The position numbers and the translations under genes were made by a program. From Phellopilus nigrolimitatus (Eukaryota > Basidiomycota > Agaricomycetes > Hymenochaetales > Hymenochaetaceae): 64,000 nt of DNA. This document shows positions 1 to 9,117 of this stretch, in pieces; positions within the stretch are counted from its first letter, which is position 1, and the number at the start of each line of letters is the position of its first letter. The stretch lies in assembly GCA_021029095.1 (NCBI GenBank), contig JAJOHG010000048.1:1-64000 (forward strand), in the 5' to 3' direction. A model generated the notes under the pieces. The model saw only the letters and a program-made list of their open reading frames with translations, searched no databases and was not told the DNA's origin.

Positions 1-499
1 CCGTAGCGGTGGCACCGTCGAGGAAGCTCAGGAACACGCACGACTTCTCGGGAAGCACGCGAATGGACTCAAGCGGGCCAAAATGCACGAGATTGAGCAG
101 CTCGTCGACCGACACAGTCGAAGGGAGGTTGCCGACGTAGACGGTGCGTCCCGTCGCGTTGCCTGCGGAGCCGGGCGCCGCGTTGAGCGCGACCAGTGAA
201 TACGCCACCGTAGGAGTAACGGGGACATTTAGCGAGCCCATACGTTGCTGGTTAAAGCTCTGCTAAAAATTGTTATAGCAACCACTTCCTTGCCAGGAAA
301 AAGGGGGCCTGCTCACCTTCTGGAAAGACCCCATTTGCGGGCTGTAAGGGCAACCACTGACATTGAGCATGCCCATGCCCCCCATTCCGCCCATGCCCAT
401 CCCGAGCACGCCGTTCATGCCGTATCCACCAAAGCCACCATACGCCGCGCTCCCGTTCTGGCCATTCTGTTGGACCTGCTGTTCTTGCATCTGCATCAT
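1..499 (-). CDS. RRM-domain RNA-binding protein (5' part, runs off left edge)
   Basis: Two exons are visible on the minus strand: 499-317 and 247-1, joined by a 69-nt intron (donor GTGAGC at 316-311, acceptor TTTAACCAG ending at 248), in phase 0. The first exon encodes a Gln/Gly/Met-rich disordered start (repeated GMGG units). The second enters an RNA-recognition motif with RNP2-like VYVGNL and RNP1-like SCVFLSFLD, so the protein should bind single-stranded RNA. The layout (low-complexity N-terminus, then RRMs) resembles fungal Nrd1/Msa-type regulators, but only the first RRM is present, so the subfamily is not secure. The ATG at 499 is chosen because upstream sequence looks intronic or untranslated; an upstream exon cannot be excluded (the sequence before 490 resembles a 3' splice site). 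Confidence 0.72.
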
Positions 500-1303
500 G
501 GGAAAGGGTGAAAAAGCGAAGGGAATAAAAAAGCATGCAGGCCATCGCTCCCCCAGGACATCCCAAGGAAGCATAACAGCTCAGCACACCACCCCACTCG
601 CGCGGCGGGCTCCTAATTGGTCGCCCCCTCAGCCGCGCAGAGATGGGTCAGAAGGAATATAGCGAGAGAGAACGGGAAAACAAATATAAGGGGGATGATG
701 GCGGTGAAAAGACAAAGTGACGTGGCAATGAAAATGATCATGAGTTACACTTGTCACATCACACTGTTAGCCAATGGACGTGCATTAGGGTGTGGGAAAA
801 CGGACTTCACTAAAATGAACGTGCCTCCTTCTTCACCACCAGCTCTCGGTCGAGCGATCAAGACTGTTGCTAGCAGGTCAATTCACGACCACGCAAGCAC
901 AGGACATCCTCCGACAAGCTCAAAAAACTGACAACGAATCTTTTTATTCAAACCGATCCCCACTCAGTAGTCCGTGAGCGATCTTGGATTGTTTGCGATT
1001 TTTGTTCTCGATCGACGTGCGGCAGGCTAAACAAGGGTTTATCAACGTCCGTAGCAAAGACACCCGCGCCTCTCCTACAAAAGTTTGCTTCGGCTAAGGG
1101 CCCAACCCGCCTCCTCCTCTCCTCGCTCTCAGTCCCCAGCACCTGTCCCTCCGACCCACTCGAGATGATCCTCGCAATTCGGAAACGCAGTCGCTGGTGT
1201 TGGGATCGCAAGTGGACCGAGGGGCAGTGTCCCCCCGGCCAAGACGGGTATGTCCTTCCAGCCTTTCCCACTATCTTCGCACTTCTGACCCACTTTCTTG
1301 CAG
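500..1303. other. 5' flank of RRM gene and start of the eIF4G relic; no supported gene
   Basis: Open frames on both strands here have no recognisable domain and no convincing splice structure. The stretch probably holds the promoter of the leftward RRM gene and the undetected 5' end of the broken eIF4G copy. Confidence 0.5.
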
Positions 1304-2059
1304 CAAATCCGATAAGTTTCGGAACGGTGAACGGCACCGTTAGCGATAAATTCACTCCTCCTTCGTCGCTGGCCCAAGCTCCCTGCCCCGCCCCGACTGC
1401 CGTATGGGCTCCCTCCATCGCTCCGTCTATCGATGACCGGGCCAGCCTGAGCGCCGCCACTGTTACACATACTGAGCTGCCGCGCCGTGACACCCTCGAG
1501 TCGTCTGCCGCCTCGATATCTGCTGCGCGCAGTACGCGTAAGCGAACTGACGGCACCGCAGACACACACGCCACCATTGCAGAGGGCCAAAGTCACAGCA
1601 AGAAAGTCGCGTTCATCTCCCCGCCCCGACACCCGCGCCGCTCCAGCGCGCGCTTAGCGAACCCAGCACAGCGCCCGCAAGTCCGGCCGGTAATGGTGCG
1701 ACCGAAGATGCCACCAGTAACGGGAACGGCAATAATGGCAATGGCGAGCCGGCTCAGAAGAGCACTCCTGCCCCGCTGAAGACAACTGTATCGCGTTTTC
1801 AGGCGACGCCTGGTACAGAGACGCATGGGTCCACGAGCACCGCATCTTCTTCCAAAGTAAACGTTTCTTCCAAGGGCGGCTCTAACGGTTCTCCGAACAA
1901 GGCGACCGTGACCTCGACGCGCACCGCACTCTCGCCTAATTCTCAGAAGACATTCGCAGATAATGCGAGCGTGAATGTTCCTGTGCGCTCCACCACGCCT
2001 TATTCGCAAACGAGCCAGTCTTCGAGTCGCATACTAGCTACTGCGTCTTGGAGTGAGGC

Positions 2060-2405
2060 TGCCGAAGAGGATCTTGTTGTTCATAAGCGCGTATTTAAGC
2101 TCCTAGAATTCACCTACAGTCCCAAGCTCACCATCGCGATCTGTGGGAAGCGGCGCCATACGCGCTTTTTCCGATGAGGCCCGACCAGGCGGATAAGACC
2201 TCGAACACGAAGGCCGGAACGCTCGTCGACTGGGGCGTCACTGCGGTGTATAACTTCGATTTCTTCCTGCGGGCGCACGCGGAGCAGTAAGGTACAGTGC
2301 GCGACGCACTACACGGTGATATTCGACAAGAACCGTTTCCCGGCGGTCGACATCCAGCAGGACGCGCACGACGCGAGCTACCTGTGGGCACCCGCGACGA
2401 AGACC
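2060..2405 (+). pseudogene. Argonaute Piwi-domain fragment embedded in the eIF4G relic
   Basis: In frame with 1908-2177 and continuing, the translation reads like the C-terminal half of a Piwi domain: YSPKLTIAICGKRRHTRFF, then KAGTLVDWGVTAVYNFDFF, then, after an in-frame TAA at 2288 and a short indel, THYTVIFDKNRFPAVDIQ and a YLWAPATK segment. This order (KRHHTRFF; NxxAGTxVDxGV; DFxLxxHxGxQGTxRxxHYxV) is diagnostic of Argonaute. The fragment is only about 115 residues, has a stop and a frameshift, and no start, so it cannot be functional. The right junction with eIF4G coil sequence is near 2405; the left junction is uncertain within roughly 2040-2080. Confidence 0.72.
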
Positions 2406-3360
2406 GTGCGGAGACGAGGAGCGTCAGCAGAAGGAGGAAGAACTCAGAATCAAGGCGAAGGAGGAAGAGAAGCCGAAGGTTAGCCTTGAAATCAAGTCAA
2501 AGAAGGAGAACGAGCTGTCCCGAGTCCTATTCTCGGCCCGCTTGACCTCTCCTCTACACACAGGCCTGGCCTTCCGCAACACCTCCGCTCTCGCTACCGC
2601 TCGTCACATCCAAGACCTCGATAAAGTCCAGTATCCCGAAGGGGTCAAGGGCTCCAAGCTGGAGCTCAACGCGAATGCAAAGGATGGCAAATTCTGGTAT
2701 GTCTCATTACTTCCATGCACTCAATATGAATCGCTGTACTGATTGTTTTTCTTTGCTTAGTTACGACTGCGACTTCCTCATGCAGTTTATGTCGGTCTGC
2801 AAGAAGAAACCAGATACCTCCCTTCTCTTGAAGCTACCGGGCTTGAGCCCTCCGAACAAGCACGTTCAATGGACTGCGGTGGTTCTGGCCGACGAGGCGT
2901 GTCTGGTGGCATAGGTCCGCCCTCCTCGACTGCGGCGCGTCAAGCATCAGTGGGTTTGGTGACCGGCTTCCTGAACAGCTTCGGAAAGTCAGCCTCAGGC
3001 TTTGCGGCTATGGGCAACTTCTCCGCACCGGACAAACTGTCGAGCGAGGAGCGCTTCATGTGCTCGACGTCTATAGGCGGCCCACCGGGCGGACCTCCGT
3101 TTACGGGCGGCTGCTCGTCGCCTATGGTCCGCTCATCCAGTCAAGATGGTCCCAGCGCTATTGGTGCAGGACCGATGGGCAGCAAGCGCGGAGAGGTATT
3201 CAATGACGCGAATTGCATCAGCGCAGCACAGGCGCAGTTCTCGGCAGCGCATGCGGCAAACGTGATGGTGCTGGAGCCCGTCGCGCCGCTCGAGGCGACT
3301 GCGAATCGTTGGGTCCCAGTCAGCTCAAGCAGAAAGCCGGTGGCGGTCGACATGGATGCG

Positions 3361-4221
3361 AGCGGCCTCGAGGCGCCCATCGTCAGCCTCGCTGGCGCGC
3401 ACACGGTGAGTCGTCCAGAACGCTGAGGATATGTCTTCGGGGAGCTGACGCGGTGCGCAGGCGGAGATCATGAGCTGCAGGTTCGACCCCTCCGGCCAGA
3501 ACGTCGCGGCGTGCTCAGCGGACCGGAGCGTCTGTGCGTATCCTCCCATCTTTCTCTCAATACGCCCCCGAGGACTCACCACCCCGCACCGTCCGCAGCG
3601 CTCTGGCGCACCTACCCACCCACAACAAACTACGGGCACTTAACAACGCTGCACAAGGCGCCCGTGCTCGACCTGCAGTGGTCGCTGTTCGCACCGCTGC
3701 TCTACACCGCCTCCGCGGACGGCTGCCTGCACTACACAAACCTCACGACAAGGACGCGCGCGCGCCGCAACGCGCGCACCGCGGCGTCGTGAACGCGCTG
3801 GACCGCACGCTCGCGGGCGGCGCGGGCGTCGAGCTTGTCGCGACGGGCGCGGACGACGGGCTGCCCCGTCACGGCTGTCTGCTGGAGCGCGGACGGCGCG
3901 ACGCTGTACGCGGGCGCGCTGGACAACGAGATCCACGTGCGTTATTTTCTTCTCTCGTTTTTCACGCTCTTGTGCATCCGCTAAGGTGGCGCTGCAGGTC
4001 TTCGACCTGCGCAAGGGCCTCGAGGTGTACGCGCTCACGGGGCACACGGACACGCCGACGTCGCTGGCGCTCTCGCCGATCGGGCACTTCCTGCTCTCGC
4101 CGTCGGTCGCCTCGCAGACGCTCATCCATGACGTGCGCTCGTTCTCGCCGAGCCCGTCGCGCGTGCACCGCACGCTACTCGGCTCGCCCGCGGGCTTCGA
4201 GCACACGCTGCTGCGCGGTGC
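3361..4221 (+). pseudogene. SNRNP40 (U5-40K, Prp8-binding WD40) fragment embedded in the eIF4G relic
   Basis: WD40 protein of the U5 snRNP/spliceosome. The piece begins ASGLEAPIVSLAGAHT, continues MSCRFDPSGQNVAACSADRSV, then LWRTYPPTTNYGHLTTLHK and VLDLQWSLFAPLLYTASADG, later DNEIHVFDLRKGLEVYALTG with TDTPTSLALSP, and ends GFEHTLLRGA, a recognisable order for the N-terminal two thirds of this family. The source gene's introns (3403-3459, about 3532-3597, about 3938-3987) are kept, so DNA was copied, not mRNA. Part of the third blade is missing and the frame changes between about 3755 and 3880. Its edges fall exactly between two halves of the eIF4G sequence (left part ends ...VAVDMDA; right part resumes APEVVDRK), so it is an insertion of about 860 bp. 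Confidence 0.78.
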
Positions 4222-5055
4222 ATGGCTCCCGAGGTCGTCGACCGTAAGGTCCGCTCGCTTCTCAACAAGCTCACGATGGAGAAGTTCGAGTCAATCTCGA
4301 ACCAGATCATCCAATGGGCAAACAAGAGCGAAAGCGAGAAGGACTGGCGCACACTCATCCAAGTGATTCGGCTCGTGTTGAGAAAGCAACGGACGAGGCG
4401 ACATGGAGCGAGATGTATGCCCGCTTGTGCCGCAAAATGATGGAGCAAATCAGTCCGGACGTCCAAGACGACGGGATTCGCAACTCCGAGGGCAAGCCGA
4501 TCACTGGCGGTCTCTTGTTCCGCAAATACCTCCTCAACCGTTGTCAGGAAGACTTCGAGCGCGGATGGAAGCAGAAGGAGTCTACTGCCGCTGCCGCCGC
4601 GGAAAAAGCGAACGAGGATCAGGCGCTCAAGGTCGAGAGCGAAAAGGAAGAGAACAAGGAGTCAGGCGAGACACCGCAGTTCTCGGAAGAGTACTATTCC
4701 GCTCAGAAAGCGAAGCGTCAAGGTCTCGGTCTCGTGAAATTCATTGGCGAGCTCTTTAAGCTCCAGATGCTCACGGAGCGCATCATGCACGAGTGCATCA
4801 AGAAACTCCTCAGCAATGACAACAACCCTGAAGAGGAAGAGATCGAGGGCTTGTGCAAGCTTCTGAGCACCGTCGGTCAATCGCTAGATGCTCACGGTTG
4901 TACGGATGTGTACTTGAGTCGCACGAAGGAACTTGCGAACAGCAGCAATGTCTCGTCTCGTATGCAGTTCATGTTACTCGTGTGTCATTTTGTTTTTATT
5001 CTGTCCTTTTCTACTCTACTTACATTTGTGGCAGGATACGATTGAGTTGTGAGAG

Positions 5056-5712
5056 TGTAAGTGAAGCACGCAGATGCCGTGTCGTCCGTTTCATCCGTGG
5101 GGGGTCGTATAGAGGGTACGGCCAGCAGCAGCGCGAGGAGGCCGGATGGGACTCAGACTACCCCCACGCGTCGAGCATCCTCGACGTGACGGGCAAGAAC
5201 ATGATCTACTTGGTCTTACCAGACCTGCCCGTGAAATGCTGTCACCGCTGCAGGACATACATTATCCCTTTCATGCAATCTATTGACAGTGGCAACCGAT
5301 GGCACTGCTATGTACATACCATACATACATGCAAAATAGAAATGAATAACCTGCTGAAAGTCAATACAAAATTGCTGTTGCAAGCAAACAAATTGATGTT
5401 GCACTGATGATGCACATCAAATTTTTCCTAAGTCCGATTTCCCACGCCCAAATAGGTGCTCATTCAAACGTGGGAAAATTATGAGAGCATTGCAAAATAT
5501 CATTTCTGCTCAACTTTCTCATTCTTAAAGACTCACTGGATTTTCCCAGCCAATGTTACTAATTGTCATGGTTTCTGTGTTAATTGTCAGGCTAATGGTG
5601 AGACCTGATAGATGAAGGTTAGGCTTTACTTAGAAAGAAAATGGTTACTCATGATTCAAGAGCTCTTTGAGTGGAACACTGGAGGCTGAATAGGATGGGT
5701 TTTGGATGCAGG
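5056..5712. other. Gap between eIF4G relic and the hAT palindrome
   Basis: No supported gene. The sequence becomes AT-richer from about 5240. The last bases before the transposon are in frame with sequence now found inverted in the 380-bp spacer (see spacer entry). Confidence 0.5.
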
Positions 5713-5720
5713 GCTCAAAG
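5713..5720 (+). repeat. Target-site duplication half A (gctcaaag), outer left flank of hAT copy 1
   Basis: The 8 bases left of copy 1 are gctcaaag. Their partner is not at the other end of copy 1 but, inverted (ctttgagc), immediately left of copy 2 at 12685-12692. Confidence 0.85.
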
Positions 5721-5875
5721 TAGGGCATACCACGAGTCCCTGGAACCCGTGGGTACCCGTGACCCGACCCGGACTGCAGATCCGTATTCACGGATCACCC
5801 GTTGACAGGTGATCCGTGAGAAACGGTTTGTCACGGGTCCGGGTCGAGGATTTGCATTTTTTCAATACCCGCGGG
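5721..5875 (+). repeat. Left terminal and subterminal repeat region of hAT copy 1
   Basis: After the 19-bp terminal inverted repeat come several ACCCGTG/CACGGGT words and an 11-bp perfect hairpin CACGGATCACC (5789-5799) / GGTGATCCGTG (5808-5818) with an 8-nt loop. In hAT elements such subterminal repeats bind the transposase; that role is inferred here. Confidence 0.75.
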
Positions 5876-5985
5876 TAGTTCATAAGTATTTAGACATTAA
5901 AAACATTATATTGAGTCTTGAGAACAATAAAAGAGAATACAATGAGGCCAGTCTGAGAGAGACGGCATGAAAGCACACAGAAGAT

Positions 5986-6637
5986 TCATATGATGAGAAT
6001 GAAAAGGGCACCGCCCACGCGCACGTCGACGGTGGCCATGTCCGTTTCGGACACTGTGTCGGAAGTGGCGGGCTCGATGCGCACGGAGCCGTGTGCGAGC
6101 GAGCCGCGCGAGAGCAGGTAGAGCCACTCGGCGCCCGCAGGGAGCGTGAAGGAGACCTGCGAATGATACGGCGGCAGCGCGTCCATTTTTTTATTGGCCA
6201 GGAAGTCTTGCGTGACTGAGTGTTGCGGCTGCGCTTTAGAGTCGGTTTGGAGGGGAGAGAGCGACGCAGGCCAGTCCGTGCGTTGAGCGCACGCGCCGAC
6301 CTCGCCCCTGGCGAACTCGGGCCAGTCGGTCGCAATGCCCTGTCATTATCACGTTGGGATAGGGAAGTGCATATGAATGAAGTGAAGGAGGTGGGCTCAC
6401 CCCGTGTGCGCGGTGCCTGCTGACGCCCGCGAGGTCGAGGGCGCTGCGCACGAGCATGGAGAGCATCAGCCAGATTAGCAGCGCGGCGGCGAACGCGCGC
6501 CAGAAGCGGCGCCGCGTGGGCTCGCCGCAGAGGAAGGACGCAGGCGGCTGCATGCCAGGCGTGTTTGTGTCGGGCGAGTTGAAGCTCGAGAGAGCGTGTG
6601 CAGAGTAGCCGGACTTGGCTGGGTCCTTCACGATCAT
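5986..6637 (-). CDS. Single-pass membrane protein carried by hAT copy 1 (probable captured host gene)
   Basis: Two exons (6637-6401 and 6339-5986) with a 61-nt phase-0 intron give 196 aa. Residues 46-64 form a hydrophobic helix after TRRR, so a type II single-pass membrane protein is likely. The C-terminal part contains VSFTLPAGAEWLYLLSRGSL, followed by SVRIEPATSD. That segment resembles a family of hypothetical Agaricomycete membrane proteins (DUF7330-like in my judgement, not verified), where the domain normally continues much further. The frame here stops shortly after, so this is probably a 3'-truncated capture. GC-rich codon use differs from the AT-richer transposase. It lies inside the transposon ends, downstream of and in the same orientation as the 272-aa gene. 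The function in transposition, if any, is unknown. Confidence 0.6.
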
Positions 6638-6842
6638 CAGTCAGCGTCGAGCGTTTGGGAATGGAATGCGGGAGGCAGGACGAGTGCTGTGCGCTGCATG
6701 CAGAGGGTGGAGGGTGAGGCTTGGGCGAGGCTATAAGCTCTGTGGGAATTGCGTCGAAGATGCAGAGGCTCGTGATGAGTAGCCTGACTGCACGGAGCAC
6801 AGAACCAAGTTTAATTGACATTGAGACGACACTACAGTTACT

Positions 6843-7361
6843 CTAAACTATATAAAGCTCCTCAAGCAACTCTGGCATGTCATCGGTGTCGGAGTCATCA
6901 CCGGAAATGCTGTTGACTGTATTTACAACCTCCTCACTTGTCTGTGCAATAGCGGCTGCCATCACAGAGGTAGATAAAACATATAGAATGAACGTAGATC
7001 CCTAATATAATTGATTAATTTTATTAATAAGTTATAGAAAAGAAAGAGAAACATACCGAGGCCTTCCACGACTTCGCAACGATTGGCGGACTTGAGGATC
7101 CGAAATAAATACTGAGGAGATTGTCAATGACATGAATGACACAGGTACCGTTGAACCGTCCAGTGGGAGCGGGAAGAGCTTGTGCGAGACGGCGGGGAAG
7201 ATTGAGGTCACGAGTGGTGAAGTTGGTGTCGAAAAGGATAGAATGGTAGTCGCGAAGCGTTTCTTCTCCAAGAAGATAGTATGTTAATGTTGTGCAAGGT
7301 GCGAGGGTGTGTTCCAACAGGATGAGCTAGATGGTAGTCGTCTCAGGACAAGGATACACGA

Positions 7362-7408
<47 letters not shown>

Positions 7409-7807
7409 GAGACTCACCAAACCGCCAAAAGATTCCAGCCCGACCTCCCCGACGTTCGCGAACACCTCCTCTCGTGGACGTAGGCCGGGGTGGATGTGAG
7501 TTTGAGCCATTTCAGACGTTAGCGCCGAATCCGTTGTATACCCCGCAGTTGCTGTGCTGATGTTGTCCACGCTGATCGGGTTAAGATGTGCAGAAGTGAA
7601 GCCGGCGATCGCGAAGGCCGCCCGAAGCGCAGAAGAAGCGTCTTCGAGGGCCGATCGTGCTGCGTCGATGCTGTCCGTGGCAGTGGCCAGTGCCACACGG
7701 GTCGTCGAAGGAAGAGCGAATCGCGCTGAGTTGACAGCGGAGCGAGTCGAACGGACGGCTTCTGTCGCAGCGAGCAAGGCTTTGAGGACCTCCGGACACG
7801 TAGACAT
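6843..7807 (-). CDS. hAT-associated accessory protein, 272 aa, unknown function (copy 1)
   Basis: Three exons (7807-7418, 7326-7057, 7001-6843) join in phase 0 to 272 codons. Residues about 8-65 are Ala/Ser/Thr-rich with regular leucines (LKALLAATEAVRS... then ARSALEDASSALRAAF), consistent with a long amphipathic helix or weak coiled coil. The middle is mixed alpha/beta-like with LEHTLAPCTTLTYYLLGEE. The C-terminus is acidic (SGDDSDTDDMPELLEEL). I recognise no family. It is transcribed divergently from the transposase inside the same element, and reading frame, splice sites and stop are intact in both copies, which argues for a real gene. Its first intron contains the (TTTC)n microsatellite. 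Confidence 0.68.
7360..7408 (-). repeat. (TTTC)n microsatellite in the first intron of the accessory gene
   Basis: About twelve tetranucleotide units just inside the donor site GTGAGTCTCC. The same length is present in the mirror copy (17597-17645), notable because such tracts change length quickly. Confidence 0.9.
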
Positions 7808-9117
7808 AATGCTGCGAAAAGGGGGCGGTCGTCGCCCACAAAGTGTAGACAAGGCTTTCGAGTCGGTCAGACCGTGCATGCAGATGACAAGGTAAGAATG
7901 ACCTGTCCGATGTTCACGCACGATGACGGCCTGCCCCTGGCCCACGCTCACGCTGTATGGCCTTATTTGGATCATACGTGGCATGCCACGTCTGAGCCGT
8001 CCGCTGTCTCTGTCTTTTTTCTCGTCGTTCCACTATGCAATCCCCCTGGCGACAACCTCCAGAGCCCCCACCGAAATCAAGAAAAGCGGCGTCTCCGCTT
8101 GTCGCTTGTGGTGAACTGCCAGTGCAGTCGTATCTCAGTGTTTCGGATCTGGTTTTACTGTAAGGGCCCTTCATTTACCCTTTTTTTCACGGATCGCTCA
8201 CCCTCTATCTATTCCTTCCCCCGATCGTGCATCTCCTGTGCAGTCGGCGGTTCACGCTTATTTCCTGGAAGATCTTTCGTCGCTACTGCAAACATTTTGC
8301 TGACATATGCGACGATTGAGGCATCTGGGCTCGGGTCACAGGAGAATAGGTCGCACTCGAGTTTACCTCTGGCTCCACAGTTGCAGCGTGTAAGTCCTGA
8401 GCTGCTGACAGTGCTGGTATAATATTGAATTACGGCTTGAATAGTGCACGTAGAGACTGAAAGCCATGGCCACCGCATCGTGCGCTTGTGTTCCACCCCG
8501 ATACCATCATCTGTGCTTGGCGTTATGTTCGAGAACGCCAGCTCGATGTTTCAGTGCAGCCCGAGCTCGGAGCACCTCCCGAAGCCGAAGTTCTCTTTGG
8601 CAAGGAGGAATTGGCCGCGTAGATCTTGGATCGAGTTCCAAGCTTTGCACGCATGGTGTTTTTTTCTGCAATTTGTCGTATTGTGTCGGTCTAAACCGTA
8701 TTATAAGATCTTAGATGCTAATATATTTTCTCTGCCCCAGTTATTATTTGTTCTACCATGTTCTGTGCGCAGCCAGGGATATTGAGCCGTCGCGTGCCTC
8801 AAGGGTCCCGATACGCGGGACCGGCGCACTGGGTTGTGTCGCCGTTTGGGCTTAGAAGCTCGTGTCTGTACTACAGACACGAGTAGTTTAAGCCAGCGGG
8901 GACCCGTGATATCTGCTCGGAAAACCGAGGTCAAAGTCCTAAGACAAAGATCCGATGACTACCCTCGATCGCATTTCACATATCACTTGGTAAGTTTTTC
9001 TTTCTTGTGATGCTATGGAGATCGCGTCTCCTAGCATTATCTTTTACTGCTGACATTAAATTAAATTATTCTAATATAAAAGAGCCAAGATTTTACGAAC
9101 TGTATCCAGCACGAGCA
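7808..9117. other. Internal region of hAT copy 1 between the divergent genes; possible extra captured fragment
   Basis: About 1.3 kb between the start codons of the accessory gene and the transposase. It must hold both promoters. On the plus strand around 8470-8620 one frame reads HRALVFHPDTIICAWRY and continues to GAPPEAEVLFGKEELAA before a stop. It looks protein-like and follows a plausible intron (GTAAGT at 8390, TAG near 8439), so a captured gene fragment is possible. I cannot assign it. Confidence 0.35.
8859..8883. repeat. 25-bp perfect palindrome upstream of the transposase (copy 1)
   Basis: CTCGTGTCTGTA and its exact reverse complement are separated by a single C. Flanking bases (gcttaga / tttaagc) extend the symmetry imperfectly. 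It lies about 235 bp upstream of the transposase ATG. It could be an operator-like or transposase-binding site, or a hairpin; the role is unknown. Confidence 0.8.

Larger units (their letters stand above)
1304..5055 (+). pseudogene. eIF4G translation-initiation factor, broken and interrupted copy
   Basis: eIF4G is the scaffold that binds eIF4E, eIF4A and eIF3 for cap-dependent translation. Pieces of a fungal eIF4G occur in order. Around 1304 there is an N-terminal SFGTV-like segment. At 2405-2690 lies an acidic/lysine-rich coil, then the HIQDLDKVQYPEGVK region. After an intron with a GTATGT donor comes the YDCDFLMQFMSVCKKKPD block (2761-2820). A Gly/Pro/Ser-rich stretch ends in LEPVAPLEATANRWVP near 3310. 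The MIF4G core (DRKVRSLLNKLTMEKF onward) runs from 4222 to about 4980. The copy is dead: it is interrupted by two foreign fragments (annotated separately), has a 1-nt deletion near 4378 that breaks LVFEKATDEA, several frame changes, and a CGA-to-TGA-like stop in the IEL(R)E motif near 5052. Nothing like the rest of eIF4G follows. Introns are retained, so it is a genomic-DNA copy and not a retrocopy. A functional eIF4G presumably exists elsewhere. Confidence 0.82.

Noticed and set aside
948..2009. Minus-strand frames of 138-209 codons opposite the eIF4G relic
   Set aside because: They are antisense to recognisable eIF4G-like plus-strand sequence and have no domain.
5880..6821. A 313-codon minus-strand frame (mirror 18184-19125)
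   Set aside because: It runs through the intron of the captured membrane-protein gene in another frame, is Arg/Ser/Pro-rich as expected for GC-rich shadow frames, and lacks a domain.
7343..7984. A 213-codon frame through the accessory gene's first intron (mirror 17021-17662)
   Set aside because: It only stays open because the (TTTC)n tract has no stop in this frame; the clear donor GTGAGT and acceptor give a better gene model.
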